NCBI RefSeq assembly: GCF_910592395.1 | Contig: NC_088323.1 | Span: 15,051,501 to 15,115,500 of the forward strand | Reading direction: 5' to 3' | Source: Lineus longissimus | Taxonomy: Eukaryota > Nemertea > Pilidiophora > Heteronemertea > Lineidae | Length of the DNA: 64,000 nt | Shown here: piece after piece, positions 1 through 11,174 of the stretch | Layout: each line of letters begins with the position of its first letter | Position numbering within the stretch: position 1 is the stretch's first letter | Notes under the pieces: generated by a model | The model's database searches: none | Told to the model about the DNA's origin: nothing | What the model saw: the letters and a program-made list of their open reading frames with translations, nothing else | Made by a program: the position numbers and the translations under genes

Positions 1-184
1 CTCAGCTCCTAGGACACTTCCTTGATCACTCAATTAAAATGGTTAAATCTCAATTATAAGGGTAAAACCTTACAACTCCTCCACAGAAATTCGTAGCAGA
101 GAAGTTCCATTGGGTAGGCCTAATCTCATCTGTTGATGATCCAACTCATTGAAATCTCAGTCGTGTCCACATGGCATTTTGCTG
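1..184. other. Unassigned sequence before repeated segment
   Basis: No gene or repeat is recognised here. Similarity to the copies at about 49.8 kb and 51.5 kb starts near position 185. Confidence 0.4.
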
Positions 185-274
185 TTAATGGGGCACGTCA
201 TCATCACGTACATTCGGAAAAAAACTCCATAACGAGACCCAATTCCACTGTCTGAAATTTTTTTATTCGGCACT

Positions 275-1837
275 GTGAATAATATAACCTGCACACCACG
301 CACATTTCTATGTGTGCATTTCCATGATGGAACCTGTGCAGCCTTAGACTTACTAGATGTCAGAACAGCTTCCTCGTCAATCTATGCTCATTATGCCTTG
401 TTGTCAGATGATGAACTGGACCACACGGCAGATGATTATCGTGCTCCACTTGCGGATGGTGGTGGGGAAGATGTCTTTATCTGGATAGGTATATCCTGAA
501 ATTTGATAGGTTGAAGTCAGATGTATTATAATTAATTTAGCAGGTCTCCAGCATTTTCCTGGAATTTGGTATTTTTTTGCAAAGAGACAGGAAAAGTTGA
601 GAAAATTAACACCTTGTAGCCTAACCCCTTAACTCCCCCCCCCCCGTAGGCCATGCAAATCTTATGACCCCAAACTTAATCAACATGCTTAGCAGGATCT
701 ATAATTCTTTCATAAAACACAGCAAACCAGATTCCCAGCTGTCCAAACGAAAATTATAAAATGTTACTTCAGGTCACCTATGGCTGAAATCCAACGGTTG
801 AAAATAATGTGGCTCGCCTTAAATACCGGCAAATTTTGGTTTTCTAATGAGAAAAGCTTTATAACCACAAAAACTTCATTAAGTATCAAATGACACACAA
901 TGTCATCTCTTATACTCTCACCAACTCTGTCTCACTCTTAAGTAATTCATGTATTATTTGACTGCTTTCATTACTTATTGCATTCTTTCATCCATTTTCA
1001 CCACTTGCACTGCACATACAAAAATTTAAATGATTCAAAAAGATGTCCAGCATGCAGTGCTCCCTCCCCCCCCCCCCCCCCCACTCAGCAAATTTAAGGG
1101 GGGCCGCTGCTCGTACCAATATTCTGAAATGACCCCCCCCCTTTCTAGGGGAGTGCCATCTAAATTTTGACCCACTTTCTCGGGGACTTTTTAACCCATT
1201 TATACCATGTCATCTCCACTATTTATGAGTTTTTATACGGAAAACAAGCTAAAATGAGTAAAGTGTCACACATTTTCGTGAAAAACAACCCTTTTGACGA
1301 GTTGCAAGAACTCTTTCTGAAAAGGTACCCCCTTTTCTCATTTTCTCGGGGATTTGACACCCTAGATTTTAACACAAAATGACCCCCGTCCCCTAGAAAA
1401 CTGGAACGCGCACGCGGCCCCCTAAACTATCTGAATTGGGGGGGGGGGGGGGGGCTGTGCTGGTATACATTTGAATAACACATTACAATCATCCCCCCCC
1501 CCCTCCCCCCAATCAAATGGATTGACACCCATTTATCAGTTGGCCCAAAAAAGCGTTGTAAACTTCGTCCGGGATCTGAGCGACTTATTCAACATGCAAG
1601 CTACAAATAACTTAATGTATTGTGGGATAGAGTACGCCTACCTGGCCTAAGAAACCCAGTTCTTTTGTTTTTCCAGTTGTCGGTGTAGGAGACAGAGGGC
1701 TTAGCATTTTTGTGAATGACTTCATCATTGGATTGTTTTTTGGGGGCCACCTCGACACTGTCAAGTGGAAGGAAGCCTATTTAATTCAATGTGCGATTTA
1801 CATAGATCACCCTGGTGTAAAATGGCATAAACGATAG
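275..1837 (+). CDS. Uncharacterised two-exon gene, copy A (partial)
   Basis: Exon 1 (ATG at 275 to 488) codes for an acidic stretch including SDDELDHTADDYRAPLADG and ends TGG ATA G before a GT donor. Exon 2 (1677-1837, after a pyrimidine-rich tract and CAG) continues in phase with GVGDRGLSIFVNDFIIG, GHLDTVKWKEAYLIQ and DHPGVKWHKR, then TAG. The join is phase 1 and keeps the frame open, and copy C keeps the same structure. I do not recognise the family. Upstream sequence that is open in copies B and C is broken here: the frame starting at the ATG near 208 hits TAA after an A-run change. The start may therefore be internal, or this copy may be dead. No signal peptide is visible; exon 2 has a short hydrophobic patch. 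Confidence 0.5.
1020..1520. repeat. Poly-C / poly-G tracts in the intron of the two-exon gene
   Basis: Runs of C near 1066-1081, 1129-1141 and 1494-1510 and a G run at 1437-1454 flank a block ending in pyrimidine-rich sequence. The same block recurs at 53000-53450 with different run lengths. No gene is seen in it. Confidence 0.6.
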
Positions 1838-3069
1838 ACATATTGCTCCTGTCTGACTTACCTCTCTAGCTATTCTGTTTAAACTATCCCAGCCGCAAGA
1901 AATTGAAATTTTTTTTGTTTATCTCATGTATCTCTCTGATGAAAGGCATGAATCAAGACTGATGTAGGTTTATGTCACTCGCATGGAAAGACCTTTCGGG
2001 ACACTCATCATGTGACCACTGACTGTTCAAGAGATAGGCCTACTTTGAAGTGCCAAGCGCTATATATATCCAGAATGAGGTGCTCCAGAAGATATGGATG
2101 TTATTGACAAAGAGTGAAGGCTGACGCTCACCTTATCTAGTCTTTCGGTTCATTTCTGAGATAGTTACCAAAACATGGCTTGGTGAAATAGTTCACAAGC
2201 CACGTAAGGCCATGCTTGAAAAAATTGAGATGATAATGGTAAAATGAAGCTGAAAGCACCCCGGATCTGAATTCCAAAGCATTTCTTTACCAACACCCAA
2301 AATCCTGATGAAACTCTTGTAATAAGACATCACTTTTGATGCAAAAACTGTTGAGTTGCACAGAAAACTTGCGTGCACCCGAAACAGCCCAAGTTGATAT
2401 AGTGCTTTTGCATCGATACAAAAACTGTCAAGGAGAAGGAGGCCTCCAGGTCTCCAAAAGTTAAATGACGATGGTTTCTTGTAAATTCTCTCTTATCTAG
2501 TCATTCAGTTTATTAGTTTATCAGCTGTTACCAACCGCTGGCAAAAATTTATAAGCTGGCAGAACAGAAAATTCTAAAATTTTGAAAATACCCCAGTTTG
2601 ACGAACAGAAAATTTTTGCAGCACAGGTATAAAAGCTTCGAAAATCAATGTATGAATGATCATCAATATATGTCATAGAAGCAGTCCACATTGTGTGTTT
2701 TGATATTGACGTCATTTTCATGTATGTCAAGGTGGTCTATTATTTCTAAAGTGTTTGTCATATCTTTCTAGTAAAATGTATGGTGTGGTATTGGTAATGT
2801 TGCCCACTACAGCTGGTCGGCATTTGGGTCAGAGTTGTTGGGTCTTCATGACTTCACCACCTCTCTGCTGCCAATGAACTTCCTCTGTCTCGGCCCTGGG
2901 CCGAAGAAACTGTGGGGGAAATATTCAAATAGGAACGACAGTATGACAAGATCAAAGAAATGCTGATGGTGCGGGCAGTAAGTAACGTAGCAGCTGGGTT
3001 GTTGTTGCTGCTGGTGATCGCGTCAAGAATCAAACACCGAATTGGCAGAGGCACTGCACCTGTTGTTTT

Positions 3070-3500
3070 GACAGTCATAGAGAGGTTGCACACCATTACG
3101 ACTCCAACTCTGACTTCAACTGAATTTGAGGCTGACAGTCATTTAGTGAAATCTTCAATTTAACTAAATTGTTGAACGCTTTTATATTGATAAATTACCT
3201 GTATTTATAAAAATCCAAATTAATTGGACCTGTAATAAGACGGATATGATGAAGTCGTCATCCAAGTCGTTGGAAACCACCAAAACTTGGAATACGACCT
3301 CATAATTTCCTCCTTATGCACAGGTCCGATCTGGAACTTTGAAATCCTTCTACATGCACATATAAGCTTACACGTAGTTTATCAATATGAAAACATTCGC
3401 CACTTCATTTGAATCGAAGTTGTCACAAGATGACAGTCATTCACTCTCAAAGTTGAAGTCAGAATGGGAGTCGTAATGATGCGCAACCTCTCTATTGCCC
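3070..3500. repeat. Inverted repeat of a coding-like segment
   Basis: Plus-strand 3075-3150 reads as IERLHTITTPTLTSTEF with DSHLVKSSI. Minus-strand 3495-3420 reads as IERLRIITTPILTSTL with DCHLVTTSI. The two arms diverge at the DNA level but keep similar residues. The left arm is also in copy C (55000-55087) with only two synonymous changes over the 67-codon ORF at 2960-3163; the right arm is specific to copy A. It may be a fragment of an old mobile element; no family is recognised. Confidence 0.5.
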
Positions 3501-3738
3501 CAACTAAACCGAAGTGTCTTCTGATAACAAACAAAGACAATAACAAAGTAACACTGTTACAGTTTGGTGACAAGAGGTCAGTCAAGTACCTTAGGCCAGT
3601 TCTATCTAAAAAACACTAAATGGGACATGATTATTGATCGGCAATAACCTTTCAATTTAGTTCAGAACACTCGAAGATCCACACCTTCTCCATATTATTT
3701 GTCTCAAGTTTTGACAAGATATTAGAACACACTTGAAC

Positions 3739-3924
3739 TACAGTAGAACCTCTCTATTAAGGACACACTCTGGACTGACAAGATAGTGCTGTCCTTAATA
3801 GAGTGGTGTCCTGATTAGAGAGGTCAAATTGAATTGAAACAGCCGATTCGGGACAAAAACTAGTGTCCTTAATGGAGAGGTTGTCTTTAATTTAGAGGTG
3901 TCTGCTAAGGGGGGTTCCTTTGTA
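3739..3924 (+). mobile_element. TA-targeting MITE (CAGTAGAACCTC ends)
   Basis: The element starts TA-CAGTAGAACCTCTC and ends GGGGGGTTCCTTTGTA. Inside are the family hallmarks: CTCTCTATTAAGGACAC, the inverted TCCTTAATAGAG, and a spacer with CAAATTGAATTGAAAC. TA flanks and CAGTRGAACCTC termini fit non-autonomous Tc1/mariner-pogo elements. The same family occurs at least ten times in the window. Confidence 0.8.
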
Positions 3925-4117
3925 CAGAGTCAAGAATCTACACAGTACACATGCCATAGTTGAAAGGACAGATGGACATCTGATGCCACAACAACTTGAC
4001 CGAAAAGAGGCTGCGATGAGGGCATATTGTAATGGCCTTATTATGTAAATGTTGAAACGTGTCAAATGAAACAGCCAAAATAAACAAACCATACAAATGC
4101 CCCACTCATTCAAATTT

Positions 4118-4200
4118 ACCAATTTCTTCAGATAGGCGAGCACCAAAACATTTACAACAGAGGGGCGAACATTGATGCTGTTAGACTTGGCGCTAGGGTG
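4118..4200 (+). pseudogene. Degenerate copy of VPS50 penultimate-exon start
   Basis: The stretch CCAATTTCTTCAG followed by ATAGGCGAGCACCAAAAC, then ACAACAGAGGG and GATGCTGTTAGACTT, mirrors the acceptor and first 60 bases of the true exon at 43410 (ATATGCTAGCGCCAAAAAG, ACAACAGAAGG, GATGTTGTTAGACTT). It decays after about 65 bases and has no donor. Confidence 0.6.
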
Positions 4201-4429
4201 GGTACCTGAAAGTTGGCAACAGATGGATGGGCGGTGATGCTGCGATGATTGTCCCAATCCAAAAATGGTGTCCTCTTTGAAAACCCATTCATTTGAATCT
4301 TTCCTATTTACGACAGTAGAGTGAAGCATATCCCTGAATGTAAATACAGCCCATTCATTCTTTTAAAACCCATTCAGCGAACATCTGTTTTGCCTTGATT
4401 TTCCAGGTAAAGCACTTAATTTCACAATT

Positions 4430-4676
4430 AGGGTGTCTTCAAGAAGGATTCCCATCCTGCAGGAGATTCTCCTCCCATATATCAGAGCCGGGTGACTTCA
4501 AGAAGGATTCCCGCCCTGGAGGAGACTGTCCTCCCATATTTTAGAGCCGGGTGTCTTCAAGAAGGATTCCCGCCCTGGAGGAGACTGTCCTCCCATATTT
4601 TAGAGCCGGGTGTCTTCAAGAAGGATTCTCATCCTGGAGGAGACTGTCCTCGCATATATTAGAGCCGGGTGTCCAC
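4430..4676 (+). repeat. Small 59-bp satellite array (4 copies)
   Basis: Four copies of the unit that makes the large array at 10.4-12.65 kb, marked by GGGTGTCTTCAAGAAGGATT and GGAGGAGACTGTCCTCC. Right-hand flanking sequence (4680-4760, including CAGAATACAACAGG) resembles the spacer inside the large array at 11100-11160. Confidence 0.9.
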
Positions 4677-4679
4677 AGA

Positions 4680-6429
4680 TAGAACTATATCATAATCTGT
4701 CAGAATACAACAGGACTGGGCACGTTTTCTATGAGTACGGTTTCCTCCTCTACACCGTACGGTCTTGGCCGAAATGGTAAATACACAATGTACGTCATTG
4801 TCAGTTCAAGTCAGTGTGTGTGATTTTGACAAGATGCAGGTTTCGGCAGCTATACGACTGACGAAATACGAAGTGCAAGTATCTATGGAGTAATCTAGTC
4901 CTAAGCTAATTCATTAATGCGACACTCGTAAATCATCTTTTGTCCTATGTTGTAGGAGGAATCGGCTAAATTTTTGAAAATCGCTAATGAAATGCATTTA
5001 CAAACTTTGCCCTTCGCAGCTCTTCGTGAGGCTTGCGAAACCTGGCTTGTATATTTCTATGGCCATATAGCTCCGTTCATGTGCATGTTATGCAATAGCC
5101 CAGACCCACCTTTGACAATACCATCCAATTGGTCTAATGACATAACAATACAAGTTGGCGCTAAGCCGCCGGCCTGTCTTTCGTGGGGTAGAGGAATAGT
5201 GCTCGGATGGTGTGACGTCAAATGTATTGTCTTTGGTCATGATCGGTCTCGGTTGATTTGAACGCAAGTCAGTTGGTGTGTGAGTGAACTGTGCAGAACA
5301 TCGCTGGAAAACTTTTTCCGATTTCAAAGGTAAAATTCCCTTCAACATTTCGGAAATCAAGTTAAAAGAGCTGCAGCAGAAGGTAGGGCCCAGTATCCAT
5401 GATTGGTAATTGTTTGAATTGGTTTCAACAGGTTTTTATTGGTGTAAAAGTCATGCAGTCGAGCCGAGAAGGAACTGCGCAGTTAGAAATTTCAGTCGCA
5501 ATTATTCACGGTAAGGCAGGACTTATGTGCATAATTGGAAGGCTTTTGATTCCAAACCTTGTCATATGATTTTTCAGAAATGCTTTAAATTTAAACAATC
5601 ATTCATTTGGCTCCACTATCCCGACTGTGGTGTAGCACCCGACTGTAACTGGCATGAATAGGGAATACGCTGGTTATGGATGTCAGATCGTGGTTCCTTG
5701 ACAATTGCAAACAATTTCACTGGACGTAACCCACGCGGCGACACCGAGGACCGCTGGCTGATCTATTGATATGTTCGTAGTAGGGTGTCAAAGTCGGGGA
5801 GACGAAGAGCCACTCGTCTCTTGTAGGGGGTTCATTGAAAGTGTTTGCATTTGTTAGCCTATAAACACAAGATTTTAATCCTTCAGTCCCGTGTTTGGCG
5901 GAGAAACTAATCTTACAGAAGGCCCAGTCATATTTCGTCATTGACGGTATCTCTGGGAGGCCCTGTGTGCCGTTGATCCAATATACATTGAGGCTGTTGG
6001 AGAGACTTCTTGTCTAAGCAGTACCATTCCGCCCCCTCTAAGGCATACAATGGTAACTTATAAACACAAGATTTTAATCCCTGTCTCGGGTGTCTTTGAG
6101 AGAACTGATCATACACAATTCCCAACCCACTCGTCAGGCAGCTGACAGATTACCTGGGTCGAACGTATTACTGTGATGTTTTCGAAGAGATACTTGTGGC
6201 TGTTGGAGAGACTTCTTGTCTAAACAGTACCATTCTGCCCTCTCTAAGGCATACAGTGGTAACTAATACATTAACTGCGAAATGAACGCAGGTTGAATAC
6301 AGTGAGTTAATCATTCAAACAATATCAAACGTAACCATGATGATACTTTTTACTGGGTGACCCATGCCTGTGGGATGTTTGATCCAACATACTTTGAGGC
6401 GGTTGGCGATCATTCTAGTCTATTGTTTG
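4680..6429. other. Gene-poor stretch with degenerate repeats
   Basis: No convincing exon on either strand. A motif GCTGTTGGAGAGACTTCTTG with flanking CAGTACCATTC recurs near 5993 and 6200, with a weaker version near 6398, so 5960-6400 is an old tandem repeat. Confidence 0.5.
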
Positions 6430-6941
6430 GGTAACCGGAAAAACGCCGACCGACCAACCGACCGACTGACCGACTGATCTGCCAACCTACCGTCATATGC
6501 AGTATCCCTTTCGCTTCTCTATAGCACATGTATCTGTGTAGTGCCCAGCGCAATGGACGTGATGGAGTCCGACGTGTCTGACAGCAGCATCTCCAGTCAA
6601 TTATACCGGGAAAACGAGCCCACGCGGTAAGGAACTGATAACGATACTCTAAAGATATGCTTTGTCTACATGGTCGGTGGATATAAAAAACTTGATTTGG
6701 GCCTAGTATATGCACTGTAGTTTTTCTACTCGAGTGTCTCGACCGATGCAATGCATGAACTGCAACGCGCAACATGCATTTGTTGTCATTTGACCAGCTT
6801 ACGTGCGCTTGTTTACAATTTCTTTGCATATGACCTGCTATCGTGGATTGGATATATCACATTGACTTATGAGTAGGTTGGCAGGTCAGTCGGTCGGTCA
6901 GTCGGTCGGTCGGTCGGTCGGTCGGCGTTTTTCCGGTTACC
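6430..6941. mobile_element. 512-bp MITE with 9-bp target site duplication
   Basis: Both ends carry the inverted repeat GGTAACCGGAAAAACGCCGA, followed inward by tandem CCGA/CGGT units (6452-6475 and 6885-6925). The direct repeat TATTGTTTG flanks it exactly at 6421-6429 and 6942-6950. A 9-bp target duplication is typical of Mutator-like elements; hAT elements usually give 8. There is no transposase inside, so it is non-autonomous. Family assignment rests on duplication length alone. Confidence 0.8.
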
Positions 6942-6950
6942 TATTGTTTG

Positions 6951-8740
6951 CTAGCATAGCGCCTCTTGTGATTTAAAGGTAAGGAGGCATACCAAAAGCG
7001 GTCAGCATGCTATTGCCAAGAAAGTAGATTCGGTAATTCTATTCAAACTTGGATTGTGATTGGCTAACTGAAACTTTGGCCTTGTTGGAAAGTATGGTAA
7101 GGAAATCTTGATTTTTATAAATATGACCCTGAAACCCACCTGAACCTTGATCTGTCTCATAATTTCACAGGCTTAGTGCAAGGATGAGTCCGACCCACGA
7201 GATGTGAGAGGGCGAATGGTTGTCAGCCTTCCGTGGCAGTGCCCAGCAGTCCTAGGCCAGCAGCTCAACCCGGTAGGAATAGGTAGAATCCGTACATTGA
7301 AAACAACTTCTGCTAGAATGAGAAAAAGTGCAGTTAATGGTATTTCGCCGTGCAAGCAAAAGAAACAGCTAGCCAAATGAGAAACACGGGTGTCAAGTGA
7401 TGGTCTGTTCGATAGACTCATCAGGCTAATAAATGCAATCCGTGTACAATCATTGGGCCACGCAAATAACGTACTGCAGAAGAAATTCACATATTAGATG
7501 GGGAGACTGATCGTTGGGGCATACCAAATACAAATGACGATTGAATAATTGTTTCTCCCAAATCTGCAAGTCTACTCCCAGTTACGCTAGAATGAGTTTT
7601 GAACTAACACTCCATAACCCTTATATCGATATATTTTCTCTCATCTTCAGAGGGATGGACCGACTCCCTTCCCGCGGCTGAACCCGGCATCCTCCCATCG
7701 TTGTATACAAGCCACCTGTCCTACTTCTACCGGCATCGTGACTAGTCCTCCATGGTGACGAACAGTAACTCTGGACCTAGAATGCTTAGAAATCAGGATG
7801 TATAGATGTAACAGAAATGAACAAGGATAGAGTATTCCGTAGGGAGTTTTCGCAAAAGAGTAGGGACAATCCAGGATGAATGAGTGCACCTGTAACAGTT
7901 TTAAATGCCCTAAGATATAGTGTTCTGGGGACTGATGAATAAATTATGCGCATTAATCTCTTAGGTGTTGATGTACACCAACCAACAGGGAAGGACTTGT
8001 TGCCAGAGGGACATTTCCTACCACTCCACTGGAATAGAAATCCTACCTAACTGTAGCGCCACCTGTTCCCACATGTGGTGCCCACGTACAGATTGTTGTT
8101 AGAATATCTTTTTGTAAAACCTTTTCATGATATTTGACCAATGTATCAGGACGTTGAATATCTAAATTTGTCCTAAACATATCAAATAAAGAATGATAGT
8201 TTCACAATCAGTGTTGTTCTTTGTACTACCGTCAGAAGGGTCTATTCCTGAGCCAGGACAAAGTTTGGTACGTCTTTCCCGGGTGATAACGCCTTTCAAA
8301 AACCAATGGGCAACAGCAGCGCCCCTGTGGCGTGTTGGGTACTTTTTCTGAGACACCGCAGGAGGGAATGTACACAAATCTAGCCCGTCTTCTCAAATGC
8401 TTTCAACTGTCACAACCAGCGACACTGGTGACAGTGACCAACCAGCTGATGACATCCTGTAAACCCGACCTCTCCCACAGGGTCACTGCAGTCTCTATTT
8501 GTCCCCAATATTCGGTAGACTCTTTCACCAGTCTCCTCCATTCACTCATTAGAGACTGGTACTTGACGGCATTTCACTCGTCATGAACTAGATTTGGGGG
8601 CGTAAGCTTCCGGTGACCGGTCAAGTGTTTGTCGGGGAGTAGATTTATCTCGTTTCAATTTAAACTGGGTCAACGTGGTCCTATCGTATTTTAAATAATT
8701 CCGTAATCTTAGGATAGAGGCGCTGCCTCTTTTTACAAAT
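6951..8740. other. No recognised gene
   Basis: Only short, non-conserved reading frames. Two exon-like bits (7200-7275 ending before GTAGGA; 7652-7750 after CTTCAG) are visible on the plus strand, but neither translates into a recognisable protein. Confidence 0.4.
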
Positions 8741-8744
8741 ATGT

Positions 8745-8850
8745 GAAACCGGCGAGCACTGTGATTGGCTGATTGGTTCACATTTTCACAAGTTCCTTTC
8801 CCGTCCCAATAAAAGGGTGCAACGGGGTTCTCGCAGGGGAGTCCGAAGCC
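8745..8850 (+). promoter_or_regulatory. Possible promoter: paired CCAAT boxes and TATA-like site
   Basis: Two inverted CCAAT boxes (ATTGG at 8764 and 8772, 8 bp apart) precede a CCAATAAAAGG TATA-like stretch at 8806-8816. This order fits a plus-strand core promoter starting near 8840. No known gene follows, so this is weak. Confidence 0.3.
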
Positions 8851-9964
8851 GAATTTCACAGAAGAAAGACCGCAGTCGAGCCTTTGTGCAGCGCACATGT
8901 TTGAAGTGGGCGGAAGTTGCCCAGGTTCTTGTACTAAAATGCATCCATGTGGAGTTACGGATGTTTATCTTACTATGTCTTACACCTAGGATCTTGTACT
9001 ATTACATTTGTGTAGAGGGAGAAAAGTGTGATACTAAAGCCGAAGGCAGTGTAGCAGACGGAGTAGTCCTTGTTCGTGATTGTGTTACTTCAGACACTTG
9101 TCTCGTTATGAATTGTCTTCAGCTGGTTGCTACGTGGAATGGATAATGTCTCCCTGGGCTATCCCTCTCTGATGTGTTGGAGGACTCAGACTTGCACTTG
9201 CAGCACTGTATGGGTGTCTCTTAGATACCGTCGGATCCAAGTAGCATATGCTAGCTACTAAAGAAAACTCGACTCAATTCGAGGAGGTCACCTTTCCCGC
9301 GACATGTTTTTCACAAAGATAAGTGAAAAACCAGGAATACCAAAGCTCTCACTATTGACAGTGCATCCACAGTATGCACTGAAAATGTATGGCTCGCCAC
9401 GGGTAAATCAACCAGGCCTCGTCGACCCTCCGCTGCGGGTTGCCTGGACTACCTACTCGGTTGTTTTGAGGAAGGACCTCTACCACTCTGTCATGTGAGC
9501 AGCCATGCGGTAGGTAAGCTACATGAAACCCAAGAGTACCAATTAACAAAATGAAGCTATTTATTACATGACAATAATGAAGGCATTTAATGCCCAAAGC
9601 ATATTCAGACTTAAATACAAAACAAAGATATCTACATCAGTTTTACATCAAGTACAATGTATACAAAAATCTAATCTCAGGCGCACGCCTGTAAAACCTA
9701 TATGGCTCTTCGCCACAGGGCTCTTGATTTGCCTATTCCATCTTATGCACTAAATGTCCATTGGCAAGTAATGTCACTCTCGTACTGTGGCACAGAAACA
9801 ACAAAATCTCACGTACGAATGAATGGTTCGATATCCTCAAGCGCAACAGTCCTAGTCAATCCTATGCTAATATTGTCCGAAAGTCTCTATTGCTGAAGCC
9901 ACACAGAACCTACGTCTGATAACGTCCCACGCGTTACAGCATTTCCTTTGGGAAGATGCAACTC
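8851..9964. other. No recognised gene
   Basis: The open stretch at 8817-9146 (109 codons) and its neighbours match nothing I know and have no clear splice structure. Confidence 0.4.
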
Positions 9965-10435
9965 TATCCCACGAAATTCAAGATGGCTGCCACTAGGGGG
10001 CGTCTCACGTTGGGGTCTTAATCGATTAGTGATCCTTACGGGTCCAGTCACCTATATGCCAAATTTCATGTCTCCATCGATAACCAGTATGTATATATGG
10101 GGTGACAAATAATTATAGGCCCTCATGGTGGCAGCCATCTTGGAATCCACTATGGCGGCCATATTACGGCTTTCCCATTGGTTCCGTTGAATTCGTCATA
10201 CCTGAAAACCTAGGGTAAGCCGCCAAAATTATACCTGTACCTGCAATAGATTCCGAGATATTGCAGGAAACGGGCCAAAAATGGCGGCCATATTGGATTC
10301 CAAGATGGTGACCGCAAGGGGGCGTAAGAAGTTAGGGTCTTATTCGATAAATGGCCCCTAGGGGCTGTTCCACCATCCTACCAAATTTCATGCTTTCCCC
10401 ATTAAAATGCACAATTCTAAGCTTAGCAGCTGGAC
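9965..10435. repeat. Paired repeat with CTCF-like and YY1-like motifs
   Basis: Two diverged direct copies (about 9975-10090 and 10290-10400) each run AAGATGG, then a GGGGGCG core, then GGGTCTTA with TCGAT, then CCAAATTTCATG. The cores are GCCACTAGGGGGCG (9989-10002) and ACCGCAAGGGGGCG (10311-10324), close to the CTCF core consensus. Between them lie ATGGCGGCCATATT-type motifs, partly in inverted orientation. Function is inferred only. Confidence 0.4.
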
Positions 10436-11012
10436 TATAATCCTGGAGGTGACTGTCCTCTCATATATTAGAGCCAGGTGTCTTCAGGAAGGATGCACAT
10501 CTTGAAGGAAACTGTCCTCCCATATATTAGACTAGGGTGTCTTCAAGAAGGATTCCATCCTTGAAGGAAACTGTCCTCCCATATATTAAAGTACGGTGTC
10601 TTCAAGAAGGATTCCATCCTTGAAGGAAACTGTCCTCCCATATATTAAAGGACGGTGTCTTCAAGAAGGATTCCATCCTTGAAGGAAACTGTCCTCCCCT
10701 ATATTATAGTACGGTGTCTTCAAGAAGGATTCTCATTCTGGAGGAGACTGTCCTCCCATATATTAGAGCCGGGTGTCTTCAAGAAGGATTCTCGCCCTGG
10801 AGGAGACTGTCCTCCAATATATTAAAGTACGGTGTCTTCAAGAAGGATTCTCATTCTGGAGGAGACTGTCCTCCCATATATTAAAGTACGGTGTCTTCAA
10901 GAAGGATTCTCATTCTGGAGGAGACTGTCCTCCCATATGGTAGAGCCGGGTGTCTTCAAGAAGGATTCTCGCCCTGGAGGAGACTGTCCTCCAATATATC
11001 AGAGCCGGTGTA
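10436..11012 (+). repeat. 59-bp satellite array, left block
   Basis: About ten units. Copies here vary more (CTTGAAGGAAACTGTCC versions alternate with CTGGAGGAGACTGTCC versions) than those in the right block. Long reading frames across it are a by-product of the repeat, not genes. Confidence 0.95.
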
Positions 11013-11174
11013 GAAGTTTAAAATGTCCTAGGATAAAATGTCCGGGAACAAAGGATTCTATTATGCGCTTCAATCTCTAAGCTATTGACGGTCAGGGTCT
11101 CTATAGAACCATATTGCAGAATACAATAGGGCCGGACACTTTTTCCAGGGGGGACACTTTTTACTTTTACACCG
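11013..11174. other. Spacer between satellite blocks
   Basis: A non-repeat spacer containing GAACCATATTGCAGAATAC resembles the sequence flanking the small array at 4680-4760, suggesting both arrays belong to one larger dispersed element. Confidence 0.5.

Larger units (their letters stand above)
185..4377 (+). repeat. Segmental duplication, copy A
   Basis: Nearly the whole stretch recurs at 51515-56010 (copy C), and its first 600 bases recur at 49820-50450 (copy B). Shared landmarks in the same order are the acidic exon at 275-488, poly-C tracts near 640 and 1070, the exon at 1677-1837, the MITE at 3739-3924 and a VPS50 pseudo-exon at 4130. Copy A carries about 390 extra bases (3352-3737) just before the MITE. 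Similarity stops near 4377, before the real VPS50 exon found in copy C. Differences are mostly substitutions and length changes in homopolymers, so the duplication looks fairly recent. Confidence 0.9.
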
